DNA from: a virus
Reading direction: 5' to 3' (one strand)
IMG/VR virus record: IMGVR_UViG_3300008217_000047
Location: 1 to 30,069 of that record
Length of the DNA stretch: 30,069 bases
Shown here: positions 21,110 through 27,927 of the stretch, in pieces
How the letters are laid out: every line of letters begins with the position of its first letter
Position numbering within the stretch: position 1 is the first letter of the stretch
The notes under the pieces: generated by a model
What the model saw: the letters and a program-made list of their open reading frames with translations, nothing else
What the model was told of the DNA's origin: nothing
Databases searched by the model: none
Program-made: the position numbers and the translations under genes

Positions 21110-21240
21110 CTAACGAGAAGGTTGACACACGAAAAAGAAAAACTTATATTGGCTTCAAGGCGCACCTTCCAGAGAGTGCCCACATTAGCCCCGGCAGACT
21201 TGTCAACCTTCTCGTTAGGTGTCAACTGCCGGGGCTTTTT
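21110..21240 (+). ncRNA. promoter-driven pseudoknotted small RNA with its own terminator
   Basis: Arm A CTAACGAGAAGGTTGACA (21110-21127) pairs perfectly over 18 bp with TGTCAACCTTCTCGTTAG (21201-21218). Arm B AGCCCCGGCAG (21187-21197) pairs perfectly over 11 bp with CTGCCGGGGCT (21226-21236), followed by TTTTTATTT. The arms interleave (A, B, A', B'), so A' sits inside the terminator loop. Between A and B lies a smaller GGcGCAC/GTGCCC hairpin (~21160-21181). A second TGTCAAC copy (21220-21226) gives an alternative partner for A. Promoter, length of ~130 nt and terminator make a separate regulatory RNA likely. It is unnamed. Confidence 0.68.
21187..21240 (+). terminator. intrinsic terminator of the small RNA
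   Basis: The 11-bp perfect stem B/B' (21187-21197 with 21226-21236) is followed directly by a T-run (21236-21240, then ATTT). The 28-nt loop carries the sequence complementary to the RNA's 5' end. Confidence 0.75.
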
Positions 21241-21485
21241 ATTTGTGACTTTACCGTCACACGCAGGGAGAAAAACCTGCCAGCCGGGGATAATGGCCCG
21301 AGCCGACATCTGCAATGCGATGGTGACGGCCCGACGGCATACCGGGATAGAGTACATAAGTACTTTGGGGGGTAGGGGGGCTAATATCCCGGGAGCCAGA
21401 GGTCAGATCCAGAGCATTGTAGAATACTCACCGTAAACAACAGTCTTTAAGGGGTATTACTACCGAAGCCTGGGAGGTACACTAG
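21241..21485 (+). other. non-coding stretch with several small hairpins
   Basis: No convincing gene. Visible structures: TGTGAC/GTCACA (21244-21249 with 21256-21261), GCAGG/CCTGC (21263-21267 with 21276-21280), and GCCG-a-CATC/GATG-gtga-CGGC (21302-21330). The palindrome GTACATAAGTAC (21352-21363) and a G-rich run GGGGGGTAGGGGGG (~21366-21379) follow. The ribosome site GGGAGGT lies before the ATG at 21486. It could be the 5' leader of that gene; no known riboswitch motif is recognised. Confidence 0.45.
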
Positions 21486-22415
21486 ATGAGGCTTACTGAG
21501 TCGCTTATGTATGACGGCTACAAGATGCATGACGAACTACGTGGCAACCCAGCAGGGCAGACTACTTCCAGATTGATTGATGACGCACTACGGAAGAAAC
21601 CGGTAAGTATTGATATATCGCCAGTATGGAAAAGCGTATGCGGTGGCATAGACCTAGACTATGACTGCTGTACGGTTCCCCCCTTTCAGTATTTTGTTAT
21701 CGAGGCCAAGCACCCAACAGGGCAGAATGTGGCCCTGTTGGTGATGGCCCATACCACAGAAGATGCTAACAAGCCTCTTATAGAGAACATGCTTAAGGGA
21801 GCGAGCTTGACGCAGAACATGGACGAAATTGCCGAAGTTACAAGAAGGTCATGGAGGGAGAGTGGGCTGGACCCAGAAACAGTGGGAGTTAAGTTTGTCA
21901 TGCAATGTTGGGTATTTATGAGCCAGGGGCCGGGGCCTCTTTCTCTTACCTCACACTACCAGAGCTATGTAAACGAACTGGGCATACCTATTGCAAACAC
22001 GATGCAGGCGCTTACCGTCCACGGGATGGAGGAACACGTATTAAAGGACGTATTTGAGAGTCTTGTGCTAACAATAAATTATTGCTGGACCTTGATGAAC
22101 TGTAAAAATGTTAAGCTGTTGCTTACCAAACAGTCACGTAAGGAAAGACGGTGGATAAAGCACCATTACGATAAACCGGCCATCACATACAGGACATTGG
22201 TTTTAGATCCGAGCAAGGGGCCAAAGAAGCGACCCGACGACCAGGATATACCTTTATGGGAAAACCGTATGCACCTTGTCAGGGGACATATGAGAGACTT
22301 TAGAAGGAAAGGGCTGTTTGGTAAATATTTTGGAATGTACTATTGCCCTTCGCACCTCAGAGGCAACCCAGACAAGGGGGCTATTAAATCTAACTACGAG
22401 GTTCAGGAGTCATGA
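21486..22415 (+). CDS. hypothetical protein with conserved C-terminal RGH/LFG motif
   Basis: A 309-aa protein. The N-terminal half is mixed (PFQYFVIEAKH, ~73-83). The middle is helical (VLKDVFESLVLTINYCWTLM, ~185-204). The C-terminal ~80 residues carry a pattern I know from many unannotated phage and plasmid proteins: YRTLVLDPSKGPKKRP, then MHLVRGHMRDFRRKGLFGKY and MYYCPSHLRGNPDKG, with conserved His/Arg residues. Function of that family is not known to me. It has an excellent ribosome site behind the long non-coding region, so it starts a new operon. Its stop overlaps the next start (ATGA). Confidence 0.65.
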   Translation: MRLTESLMYDGYKMHDELRGNPAGQTTSRLIDDALRKKPVSIDISPVWKSVCGGIDLDYDCCTVPPFQYFVIEAKHPTGQNVALLVMAHTTEDANKPLIENMLKGASLTQNMDEIAEVTRRSWRESGLDPETVGVKFVMQCWVFMSQGPGPLSLTSHYQSYVNELGIPIANTMQALTVHGMEEHVLKDVFESLVLTINYCWTLMNCKNVKLLLTKQSRKERRWIKHHYDKPAITYRTLVLDPSKGPKKRPDDQDIPLWENRMHLVRGHMRDFRRKGLFGKYFGMYYCPSHLRGNPDKGAIKSNYEVQES

Positions 22416-22663
22416 ACAGAAGAATAGGCATATATAGGGGCTACGAGGTTTATGATGGGGACAATAACGAGATAGATTGCGTCCCCATGAAAAAGGGTGT
22501 TCGGATGGTTTCTGTTGCATTAGAGGGGAAATACAGGACTCCGCTTTCTATTGCTAGGCAGGTTATAGACGCAGAGATAGCAGGGACTTCTGTAGGCAAA
22601 GGCACAAAAATTGAGTTTGAAGTAACGGAACTAGACCAAGAAGAGATGAAGAGGCGTGTGTAG
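22412..22663 (+). CDS. small hypothetical protein
   Basis: An 83-aa protein coupled to its neighbours (ATGA before; the stop shares a base with a GTG after). Residues: RRIGIYRGYEVYDGDNNEID (3-22), a beta region, then a helix (PLSIARQVIDAEIAG) and an acidic end. No family recognised. Confidence 0.6.
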   Translation: MNRRIGIYRGYEVYDGDNNEIDCVPMKKGVRMVSVALEGKYRTPLSIARQVIDAEIAGTSVGKGTKIEFEVTELDQEEMKRRV

Positions 22664-23409
22664 TGAAAAAGTTAGGGAGTAGCAGCGCAGAGATGACAGA
22701 GGTCACCAACACGTTCTTATGGGACTTGGCAGGACGCAGGGCAGCTAATGACAAGCCTTGGAAGAGAGACAAGTCGAAGTTCAACAAGCACTTCTCTCAG
22801 TTTAATAACTGGGTGGGCTTGTGTGGTGAGGGAACTAGCGCTTTTATGCTTAACGGAGAGATAAACAAAGATCCTTCAAAGCCCGGGGGGTCCGATGTGC
22901 TAGGTATACGGTGGTCTGACGGTACGCCTATCAGTATTGATGCCAAGGGCGTTATCAGCAGATACCAGGGTCTTTATGTAGAGTGCAGGGCAGAGGAGCA
23001 TGACGTATATATCCTGGTCCACCAGGGGAGCCATTACCCTAGATACAAATACAGGGAGGACGTGGAGCGTATACGTAAGATACGGACGTGGAACATTTAT
23101 GGATGGTGTACCCGGGCAGAGCTGGTAGAGGCAGAGGTAAGGCAGTGGGGAGGGCGTGACTGCTTTTATATGCCGGTGAGCTACCAGAACAGGAAGAAGA
23201 ATATATTTGACCAGACGAAGTTGCACCTTTTCACGCAGTTATACGATATTACCTGGGGGAGGGAATGGTATGACGGTTACGAAAAGTATCATGGGCGACT
23301 GGAAATGGGGAAGAAAAGACCAGCAGCAGGTGTTTCAGGTACCGCTGGACAGGGGCCTGGTGGTGAGCCTGGTGGCGATGCTGGCGCAGCGGTGGGACGT
23401 GAGGTATGA
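22663..23409 (+). CDS. putative PD-(D/E)XK-like nuclease
   Basis: A 248-aa protein starting at GTG 22663 (an ATG at 22693 is the alternative). Residues ~50-95 fit a PD-(D/E)XK order: NWVGLCGEGTSAFML (helix with Glu), GGSDVLGIRW (Asp) and PISIDAKGV (D-A-K, where the third catalytic pair sits). Then DVYILVHQGSHYPR and RKIRTWNIYGWCTRAELVEA follow, as in nucleases with a DWR-like tail. The last ~33 residues are Gly/Ala low complexity because this part is also coding in another frame (23270-23455). It may be a replication/recombination nuclease. The catalytic assignment is by eye only. Confidence 0.5.
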   Translation: MKKLGSSSAEMTEVTNTFLWDLAGRRAANDKPWKRDKSKFNKHFSQFNNWVGLCGEGTSAFMLNGEINKDPSKPGGSDVLGIRWSDGTPISIDAKGVISRYQGLYVECRAEEHDVYILVHQGSHYPRYKYREDVERIRKIRTWNIYGWCTRAELVEAEVRQWGGRDCFYMPVSYQNRKKNIFDQTKLHLFTQLYDITWGREWYDGYEKYHGRLEMGKKRPAAGVSGTAGQGPGGEPGGDAGAAVGREV

Positions 23410-23455
23410 GGTAGCACACGCACGTATCAGGAGGAATGTAGGGGCAGGACCATGA
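23270..23455 (+). CDS. small overlapping hypothetical protein
   Basis: A 61-aa frame overlapping the tail of the preceding gene by 140 bases. The ATG at 23270 has GGGGGAGGGA just upstream. KDQQQVFQVPLDRGLVVSLV (~18-37) and AMLAQRWDVRYEVAHARIRR look like normal protein sequence, while the other frame there is low complexity. The later start 23291 is possible. Its stop overlaps the next gene's start (ATGA). I believe it is real. Function unknown. Confidence 0.5.
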   Translation: MTVTKSIMGDWKWGRKDQQQVFQVPLDRGLVVSLVAMLAQRWDVRYEVAHARIRRNVGAGP

Positions 23456-23709
23456 AATCAGCACTTGAATATATCAACAAGACGCCTAAGTTGCTGTCAT
23501 TGCTGTATGATTTGGACTTGTTACCAGAGCAAATGAAAGACAAAAACCCATTGTGCCTTATTGCTGTTTTGCACGAAGATAATGAGAAGTTGCGAGATTT
23601 ACTTGAATCAGCTATTGAAGCCTTTGACGCATTTGGAATAACAGGAGGCGGTGTACCTGAAATAAAAAAAGCCCTTAAAACTTCTATTATCATATCAGAA
23701 GGAATGTAG
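23452..23709 (+). CDS. small hypothetical helical protein
   Basis: An 85-aa protein, start overlapping the previous stop. Helical (KSALEYINKTPKLLSLLYDL; EDNEKLRDLLESAIEAFDAF) with a glycine hinge (GITGGGVPE) and a second helix. Its codons are AT-richer than those of most neighbours, suggesting a more recent arrival. Not recognised. Confidence 0.6.
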   Translation: MKSALEYINKTPKLLSLLYDLDLLPEQMKDKNPLCLIAVLHEDNEKLRDLLESAIEAFDAFGITGGGVPEIKKALKTSIIISEGM

Positions 23710-23712
23710 GCA

Positions 23713-23895
23713 GTGGACCGTAAAACTATTGAAAAGGCGGTAATGTGTTGTCGCTATGAAAAGATCGGCAGTAGGGACCAGTTAGCTTTTGGCCTAGAGC
23801 CTACTGATAGTCTAGTTGAAGCCTGGAACAAAGCTATCAAGTACGCAGGTTTACGAGTGGCCCATGAACTTCTTAAGGAAAAGAATGGACCTTGA
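23713..23895 (+). CDS. small hypothetical protein, GTG start
   Basis: A 60-aa protein starting at GTG 23713 three bases after the previous stop. Helical with a KTIEKAVMCCRYEKIGSRDQ segment and LVEAWNKAIKYAGLRVAHEL. It overlaps the Ref-like gene by 11 bases. Unknown function. Confidence 0.5.
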   Translation: MDRKTIEKAVMCCRYEKIGSRDQLAFGLEPTDSLVEAWNKAIKYAGLRVAHELLKEKNGP

Positions 23896-24262
23896 CGTCA
23901 TAGCAGGCTTTGGCTGCTGGATATGCCGTAGAGAGGGGCTAGACAGCCCCGCGGAGGTTCACCACATACGTTCTGATGTGGGTATGGGGCAGAAGTCAGA
24001 GCGAGTGATACCGCTATGCCCTAACCACCACAGGGTGGGCAAGCACTCTTTTCACGGTAGTCCGGTATGGTGGCAGGTAGCTCACGGCAACGAGCCAGAC
24101 ATAGCGTGGGAGGTAGAGCAGGAATACTTTAGCACCGTCTTTCATAAGATGACCGCACAGAATATCAAGGCAGCGATGGCTAACATACTTATGGCTTCAT
24201 ACACCTGTCCAGAGACAGACCTGGCACAGACGGTTATGAGTCAGGTAGAGATGCATAAATGA
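23885..24262 (+). CDS. Ref-like HNH nuclease
   Basis: A 125-aa protein. The ATG at 23885 follows AAGGAAAAG and is preferred to an in-frame ATG at 23816. Residues: CWIC (11-14), EVHHIR (24-29), IPLCPNHHRVGKHSFHG (42-58). CxxC...HH...C...HH is the pattern of phage P1 Ref-type enzymes, RecA-dependent HNH nucleases that cut at displacement loops. It lacks the mobile-gene features of the minus-strand HNH genes and sits co-directionally in an operon. It is therefore probably a house enzyme of the phage's recombination or replication, perhaps with the Rad52-type annealer. Confidence 0.75.
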   Translation: MDLDVIAGFGCWICRREGLDSPAEVHHIRSDVGMGQKSERVIPLCPNHHRVGKHSFHGSPVWWQVAHGNEPDIAWEVEQEYFSTVFHKMTAQNIKAAMANILMASYTCPETDLAQTVMSQVEMHK

Positions 24263-24663
24263 AATATGCATACCCACACCCAGATTTTATGTGTAGTTGG
24301 TATGATTCAGGAATGTACCAGAAAATGGGACTAGAGGAGGCTCGTATGGAAGAAGAACACGGCAACCTGGAAGCAGACGTAATGAACGACAGGCTAGAGG
24401 ACTCTGAAGAGTTTGCGGAATATATACATTCGGAAGGTTCTGTAAATGCATTGGGTGAGATATTTGATGGCAAAGAGTGGGTGATTAGGCAGGCTTACTA
24501 TGCGGACTATTTAAAAGAAAAAAAGCTTTGGCACGAACCAGACCTTAAAGACTGTCTTTGTGATGTATTAGCCATCATCAGCAGCTACCCAGAGCTACCT
24601 ACAGGACTGTATAAAGAGGTCATAGATGCAGTAGCTAAGCACTGGAGGCATGATGACACCTGA
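24259..24663 (+). CDS. hypothetical acidic protein
   Basis: A 134-aa acidic protein coupled to the previous gene (ATGA). The N-terminus has YAYPHPDFMCSWYDSGMYQK, the middle is Glu-rich and helical, then there is a beta region (FDGKEWVIRQAYYADY) and a C-terminal helix. I recognise no domain. Confidence 0.55.
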   Translation: MKYAYPHPDFMCSWYDSGMYQKMGLEEARMEEEHGNLEADVMNDRLEDSEEFAEYIHSEGSVNALGEIFDGKEWVIRQAYYADYLKEKKLWHEPDLKDCLCDVLAIISSYPELPTGLYKEVIDAVAKHWRHDDT

Positions 24664-25321
24664 ACGGCTGGAAGAGATACGCAAGTTGGGACATCTCACA
24701 GATGAGGGCTATTACTTAACACTGGATGAACGGGATGAACTGCTGTCCCACATAGACACGCTTACCAATACGCTTGAAGGCTATATCGAATATGGAGTGG
24801 CTGAATACTGCGAAAAGCTGGAAGCAGACATAGACACGCTTACCGAGAAGAACTATAACCTGACAGCAACGGTCCACTGGCACGAGAAGCAGTTGGCAGA
24901 GGCGCAAGGACTATTGGCTGGCGGTGATGGCTGGAAGCAGTGTGCAGAGAAAGCGATGGACGAGCGTGACAGGCTGAAAGCTAATGAACGTACACTTGTA
25001 TCGAGGCTGAACCGTCAGGGTGTGCTTATCCACAACTGTAAAGAGGACATACAGACGCTTGAGGCTGAAGTTGAGCAATATAAACTGGACGGTGTGAGTA
25101 TTGATCCCAATGATGTAGCGATGGTTCAGAAGAATTTCGATCTGACCGAGAAAGTCCAGAAGCTTGAGGCTGAACTGAAATATGCACAGGGCGAGTATCA
25201 AGAGCTTGCTCCAGTATGCGAACACCTCGCAACCGCTGTGGAGGGGCTGGAAGTGTATGCGGTTGAGTCGTATGGTGAAGTTGCTCGAAACGCCCTCGCT
25301 AAGATCAAGGAGGCTGAGTGA
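24650..25321 (+). CDS. coiled-coil protein
   Basis: A 223-aa protein, nearly all predicted coiled coil: PERLEEIRKLGHL, ERDELLSHIDTLTNTLEGYI, KLEADIDTLTEKNYNLTATV, EKVQKLEAELKYAQGEYQEL. It begins with two ATG codons (24650, 24653); the second has better spacing from GGAGG. Such proteins are frequent in phage early regions; the partner is unknown. The stop overlaps the start of the homing-type endonuclease (TGATG). Confidence 0.6.
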   Translation: MMTPERLEEIRKLGHLTDEGYYLTLDERDELLSHIDTLTNTLEGYIEYGVAEYCEKLEADIDTLTEKNYNLTATVHWHEKQLAEAQGLLAGGDGWKQCAEKAMDERDRLKANERTLVSRLNRQGVLIHNCKEDIQTLEAEVEQYKLDGVSIDPNDVAMVQKNFDLTEKVQKLEAELKYAQGEYQELAPVCEHLATAVEGLEVYAVESYGEVARNALAKIKEAE

Positions 25322-26223
25322 TGCCTTTGCTGACAAGCAGGAAGGTATGGTCTGAAAAGGATATTGCATTCTTGCGAGATAAGTACGCCAGCAAGGGGCT
25401 TGAGTGGTGCGCTGATAGATTGATGAGAAGTCGAGGTAGTATCAGGGCAATGGCATCTCAGCTAAAGCTGAGAGCTGATAAAAATAACGAGGTACACAAA
25501 AATGCTATTAAGAAAAGAATAGCAACGGTCACCGGGACTAAAAGGCCTAAACAGTCAATAGCAATAAAAAAAATGTGGGAAGAGGGGAAGTTTAAAAAGC
25601 ATTCTCTCGAGAGAAGGGCTGAGGCTTCTAGGCAGAGAAAGAAATGGCTTGAAGAGAATGAACATCCTAGAGGTTATTTAGGGCATAGGCATTCAAAAAA
25701 AACTAGAAAGAAACTGTCAGAGGCAGGAAAGAAGTCATGGCAAGATTTGACAACAGGACATCATTCTGAGAGTAGAAAGCAGAAGTTAAGCGACAGGAAC
25801 AGAGGGCGTAGAAGTTTAGGAAAAAATTTAGACTATGTTTATTCCAGGGGCAAGGGAGGTAAAAGAGAAGACTTGGGACAATATTTTAGATCAAGGTGGG
25901 AGGCTAACTATGCACGTTATTTAAACTTTTTAAAGAAGGTAAAGGCTATACATGCTTGGAAGTTTGAAAGCCAGACGTGGTATTTTGAAGAGATAAAGAG
26001 GGGGACACGGTCTTATACTTGTGACTTTGAGGTGTGGGAAAACAAAGGCGAAGACCCTTATTATGTGGAGGTTAAGGGGTGGATGGATGCGAAGAGCAAG
26101 ACACGTCTTAAGAGAATGGCTAAGTATTATCCTGATATAGAGATACGGCTAGTAGGGGAAAAAGAGTACAAGGAAATACAAAAGAAGTTTGCCCCTATGC
26201 TAAAATACTGGGAAACGGAATAG
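25321..26223 (+). CDS. PD-(D/E)XK homing-type endonuclease with HTH and NUMOD3-like motifs
   Basis: A 300-aa protein. An N-terminal helix-turn-helix (WSEKDIAFLRDKYASKGLEW, ~10-29; LMRSRGSIRAMASQLKLRA, ~34-52) is followed by two or three NUMOD3-like DNA-contact motifs in a Lys/Arg-rich linker (~92-165, e.g. HSKKTRKKLSEAGKKSW and HHSESRKQKLSDRNRGR). The nuclease is C-terminal: FRSRWEANYARYL (Glu195), YTCDFEVW (Asp235), YYVEVKGW (Glu250, Lys252) and a helix SKTRLKRMAKYYPDI. AAGGAGG precedes the ATG. Codons are A-rich (AAA, AGA) unlike neighbours. Probably a mobile gene on the same strand as its host operon. Confidence 0.8.
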   Translation: MPLLTSRKVWSEKDIAFLRDKYASKGLEWCADRLMRSRGSIRAMASQLKLRADKNNEVHKNAIKKRIATVTGTKRPKQSIAIKKMWEEGKFKKHSLERRAEASRQRKKWLEENEHPRGYLGHRHSKKTRKKLSEAGKKSWQDLTTGHHSESRKQKLSDRNRGRRSLGKNLDYVYSRGKGGKREDLGQYFRSRWEANYARYLNFLKKVKAIHAWKFESQTWYFEEIKRGTRSYTCDFEVWENKGEDPYYVEVKGWMDAKSKTRLKRMAKYYPDIEIRLVGEKEYKEIQKKFAPMLKYWETE

Positions 26224-26254
26224 AGGTGACGGCCTATGACTACGAGGGGGAGGA

Positions 26255-26626
26255 ATGAACGTATTTAACCGTAAGCCCTTCAAGAAGACAGAGAGCGAGC
26301 AGATAGTATTTGACAGGCGTAAGAAGCTTATGGCATTAGCTAGAAAGGGCGACAGGCAGGGCATTAGAGACCTGAAGAAAGAGTTTGGTATGTATTATCT
26401 TTACCAGGGAAGAACGAGAGGCATACGAACAAGATGGTATTTAAGGGCGACATTAGAGACTTTGAGCCAGAAAAGAAGTATGGTGTTATACTGGCAGACC
26501 CACCGTGGCAATATACACATGGGGTCCCAGGCCATGGGGATGTCAAAGATCACTACTTTACCATGGAAAACAACGACTTATATCAACTGCCCGTTAACGA
26601 ATGGTCCATCGAGAATAGCCTATTGA
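26255..26626 (+). CDS. small basic protein, probably frameshifted
   Basis: The frame runs 123 residues, but only the first ~51 (MNVFNRKPFKKTESEQIVFD; RRKKLMALARKGDRQGIRDL; KKEFGMYYL) look like a real protein. The rest overlaps the MT-A70 gene by 193 bases and reads like its shadow. In the +1 frame the sequence continues as TREEREAYEQDGI and stops at 26447, 14 bases into the MT-A70 gene, a typical overlap here. The switch point is CTT-T-ACC, resembling the CUU-U slip of prfB, though no stop codon follows in the zero frame. Either a programmed +1 shift, a mutation or a base error. Good GGGGGAGGA ribosome site. Confidence 0.45.
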   Translation: MNVFNRKPFKKTESEQIVFDRRKKLMALARKGDRQGIRDLKKEFGMYYLYQGRTRGIRTRWYLRATLETLSQKRSMVLYWQTHRGNIHMGSQAMGMSKITTLPWKTTTYINCPLTNGPSRIAY

Positions 26627-27015
26627 TTTTATGGGCAACATGGCCAAAGTTAAAGGTGGGCATTGAGCTTATAGAAAAATGGGGGTTTGTTTACAAGACG
26701 GGCTTGCCGTGGGTAAAAATGTCAACAGAAAACAAACTTTCTTTTCAATACGGCATAGGTTACTGGGTCAGGGGCTGCTCTGAGCCGATCTTGTTGGCTA
26801 CGAGGGGGAATGTAAGCCCACCCAAAGAAAAGGGTTTCCTGGGCCTCCTGAGCCCTAATCTAGGCCATTCAAGGAAACCTCACAGCATATACGAGATTGC
26901 AGAGGCGTTGCCAGGCCCATACCTAGAACTGTTTGCAAGGCGTAGTCGTGAAGGGTGGGACAGTGTAGGCAACGAATGCATCAAGGACTCTTTACCTTTA
27001 TTTGATAATGGTTGA
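26434..27015 (+). CDS. MT-A70 family adenine-N6 DNA methyltransferase
   Basis: A 193-aa protein. The catalytic motif ADPPWQY is at residues 21-27 (Asp22-Trp25), followed by NSLLILWATWPKL (~62-74), GFVYKTGLPWVK (~86-97), a GIGYWVRGCSEPILLATRGN block (~110-129) and PGPYLELFARRSREGWDSVG near the end. This is the order of MT-A70 methylases that methylate adenine N6 in DNA or RNA. Phages use them to hide DNA from restriction. Its stop region overlaps the start of the Com-like gene. Confident at family level; target sequence unknown. Confidence 0.88.
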   Translation: MVFKGDIRDFEPEKKYGVILADPPWQYTHGVPGHGDVKDHYFTMENNDLYQLPVNEWSIENSLLILWATWPKLKVGIELIEKWGFVYKTGLPWVKMSTENKLSFQYGIGYWVRGCSEPILLATRGNVSPPKEKGFLGLLSPNLGHSRKPHSIYEIAEALPGPYLELFARRSREGWDSVGNECIKDSLPLFDNG

Positions 27016-27169
27016 CAAACCCCGTAATGTTTCCCATATTCTTACTACCAAGGACTTTAGGCGTGTAGTATGCCTACGGTGTAACAAGTTCTTGATGGAG
27101 GCAAAGCGAGGCTCAGAGATACGCATTAGATGTAGGCGCTGCAAAAAAGAAAACACCATACAGGTATAG
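27008..27169 (+). CDS. Com-like zinc-finger protein
   Basis: A 53-aa protein too short for usual cut-offs. CLRCNKFLMEAKRGSEIRIR (22-41) then CRRCKKE (42-48) gives CxxC...CxxC with the spacing and the NKxL...IxxRCxRC wording of phage Mu Com, the zinc-finger protein that activates translation of the DNA-modification gene mom. It overlaps the MT-A70 gene by eight bases and ends nine bases before the next gene. Its placement among DNA-modification genes supports the link. Whether it controls translation of the downstream gene is inference. Confidence 0.65.
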   Translation: MVDKPRNVSHILTTKDFRRVVCLRCNKFLMEAKRGSEIRIRCRRCKKENTIQV

Positions 27170-27177
27170 GGAGGCTC

Positions 27178-27927
27178 ATGAAACATATAGTACTCTTGTC
27201 TGGTGGTAAAGACTCTACGGCTATGGCTTTGCGGTTAAGGGAGGTAGAACCCAGAGAGTATATATACCTATGCACTCCAACGGGCAACGAGCTACCAGCT
27301 ATGCAGGACCATTGGCGCAACCTGGAAGACAGGCTGGGCCAAGACATATTACATTTGACCAAAGGCACGTTGTTTGGGCTTATCATAGATCAGAAGATGA
27401 TACCCAACTGGCGTGCTCGTTTTTGTACCCGATTACTTAAGATAGCACCATTTAAGACATACTTGCTACAGAACATGCCTGCTGTGGGTTATGTGGGCTT
27501 ACGGGCTGATGAGGCTGAGCGTGAAGGCATCTCCTATACAGAGCCAGAGATACAAGAGGGGCTACAACAGCGTTACCCACTGTCTGAGTGGGGTTGGGGC
27601 CTCAAAGACGTTATGGAGTACCTCAACAGCCAGCAGATTACGATACCGGAAAGAACGGACTGTGCGGTATGCTTCTGGCAGAGGCTAGGTGAATGGTGGA
27701 AGCTGTGGAGGGATCACCCAGAAGAGTATGACAAGGGCGTAGTCGTTGAAGAGTCGCTAGGTCATACGTTCAGGTCGGAAGGCAGAGACACCTGGCCAGC
27801 CTCTTTGAAGTGCCTTAGAGAACGTTTTGACAATGGCGAGGTCCCGCCAGGGTCAAAGGTTATGGACGACCTGTTCCAAGAGAAAGACCGTATGGCTGAT
27901 ATGAAATGCAAGATGTGTTCAATGTGA
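27178..27927 (+). CDS. PAPS-reductase/DndC-like PP-loop protein
   Basis: A 249-aa protein of the PAPS reductase family. The PP-loop SGGKDSTA is at residues 8-15, binding ATP or PAPS. WRARFCTRLLKIAPF (~80-94) holds the conserved Cys/Arg region, GLRADEAER (~106-114) the family's LRADES-like motif, then TDCAVCFWQRLGEW (~160-173) and a C-terminal CKMC (244-247), which may bind zinc or an iron-sulfur cluster. Related proteins act in sulfur assimilation, in DndC-type DNA phosphorothioation, and in unassigned phage modification. The setting among methylases favours nucleic-acid modification. AGGGAGG precedes the ATG. Confidence 0.82.
   Translation: MKHIVLLSGGKDSTAMALRLREVEPREYIYLCTPTGNELPAMQDHWRNLEDRLGQDILHLTKGTLFGLIIDQKMIPNWRARFCTRLLKIAPFKTYLLQNMPAVGYVGLRADEAEREGISYTEPEIQEGLQQRYPLSEWGWGLKDVMEYLNSQQITIPERTDCAVCFWQRLGEWWKLWRDHPEEYDKGVVVEESLGHTFRSEGRDTWPASLKCLRERFDNGEVPPGSKVMDDLFQEKDRMADMKCKMCSM

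Noticed and set aside
21077-21436. A 119-codon open frame across the structured region
   Set aside because: It starts within the promoter's -35/-10 spacer, runs through an 18-bp repeat and a clear terminator, and its protein has no domain-like character. The RNA explanation fits better.
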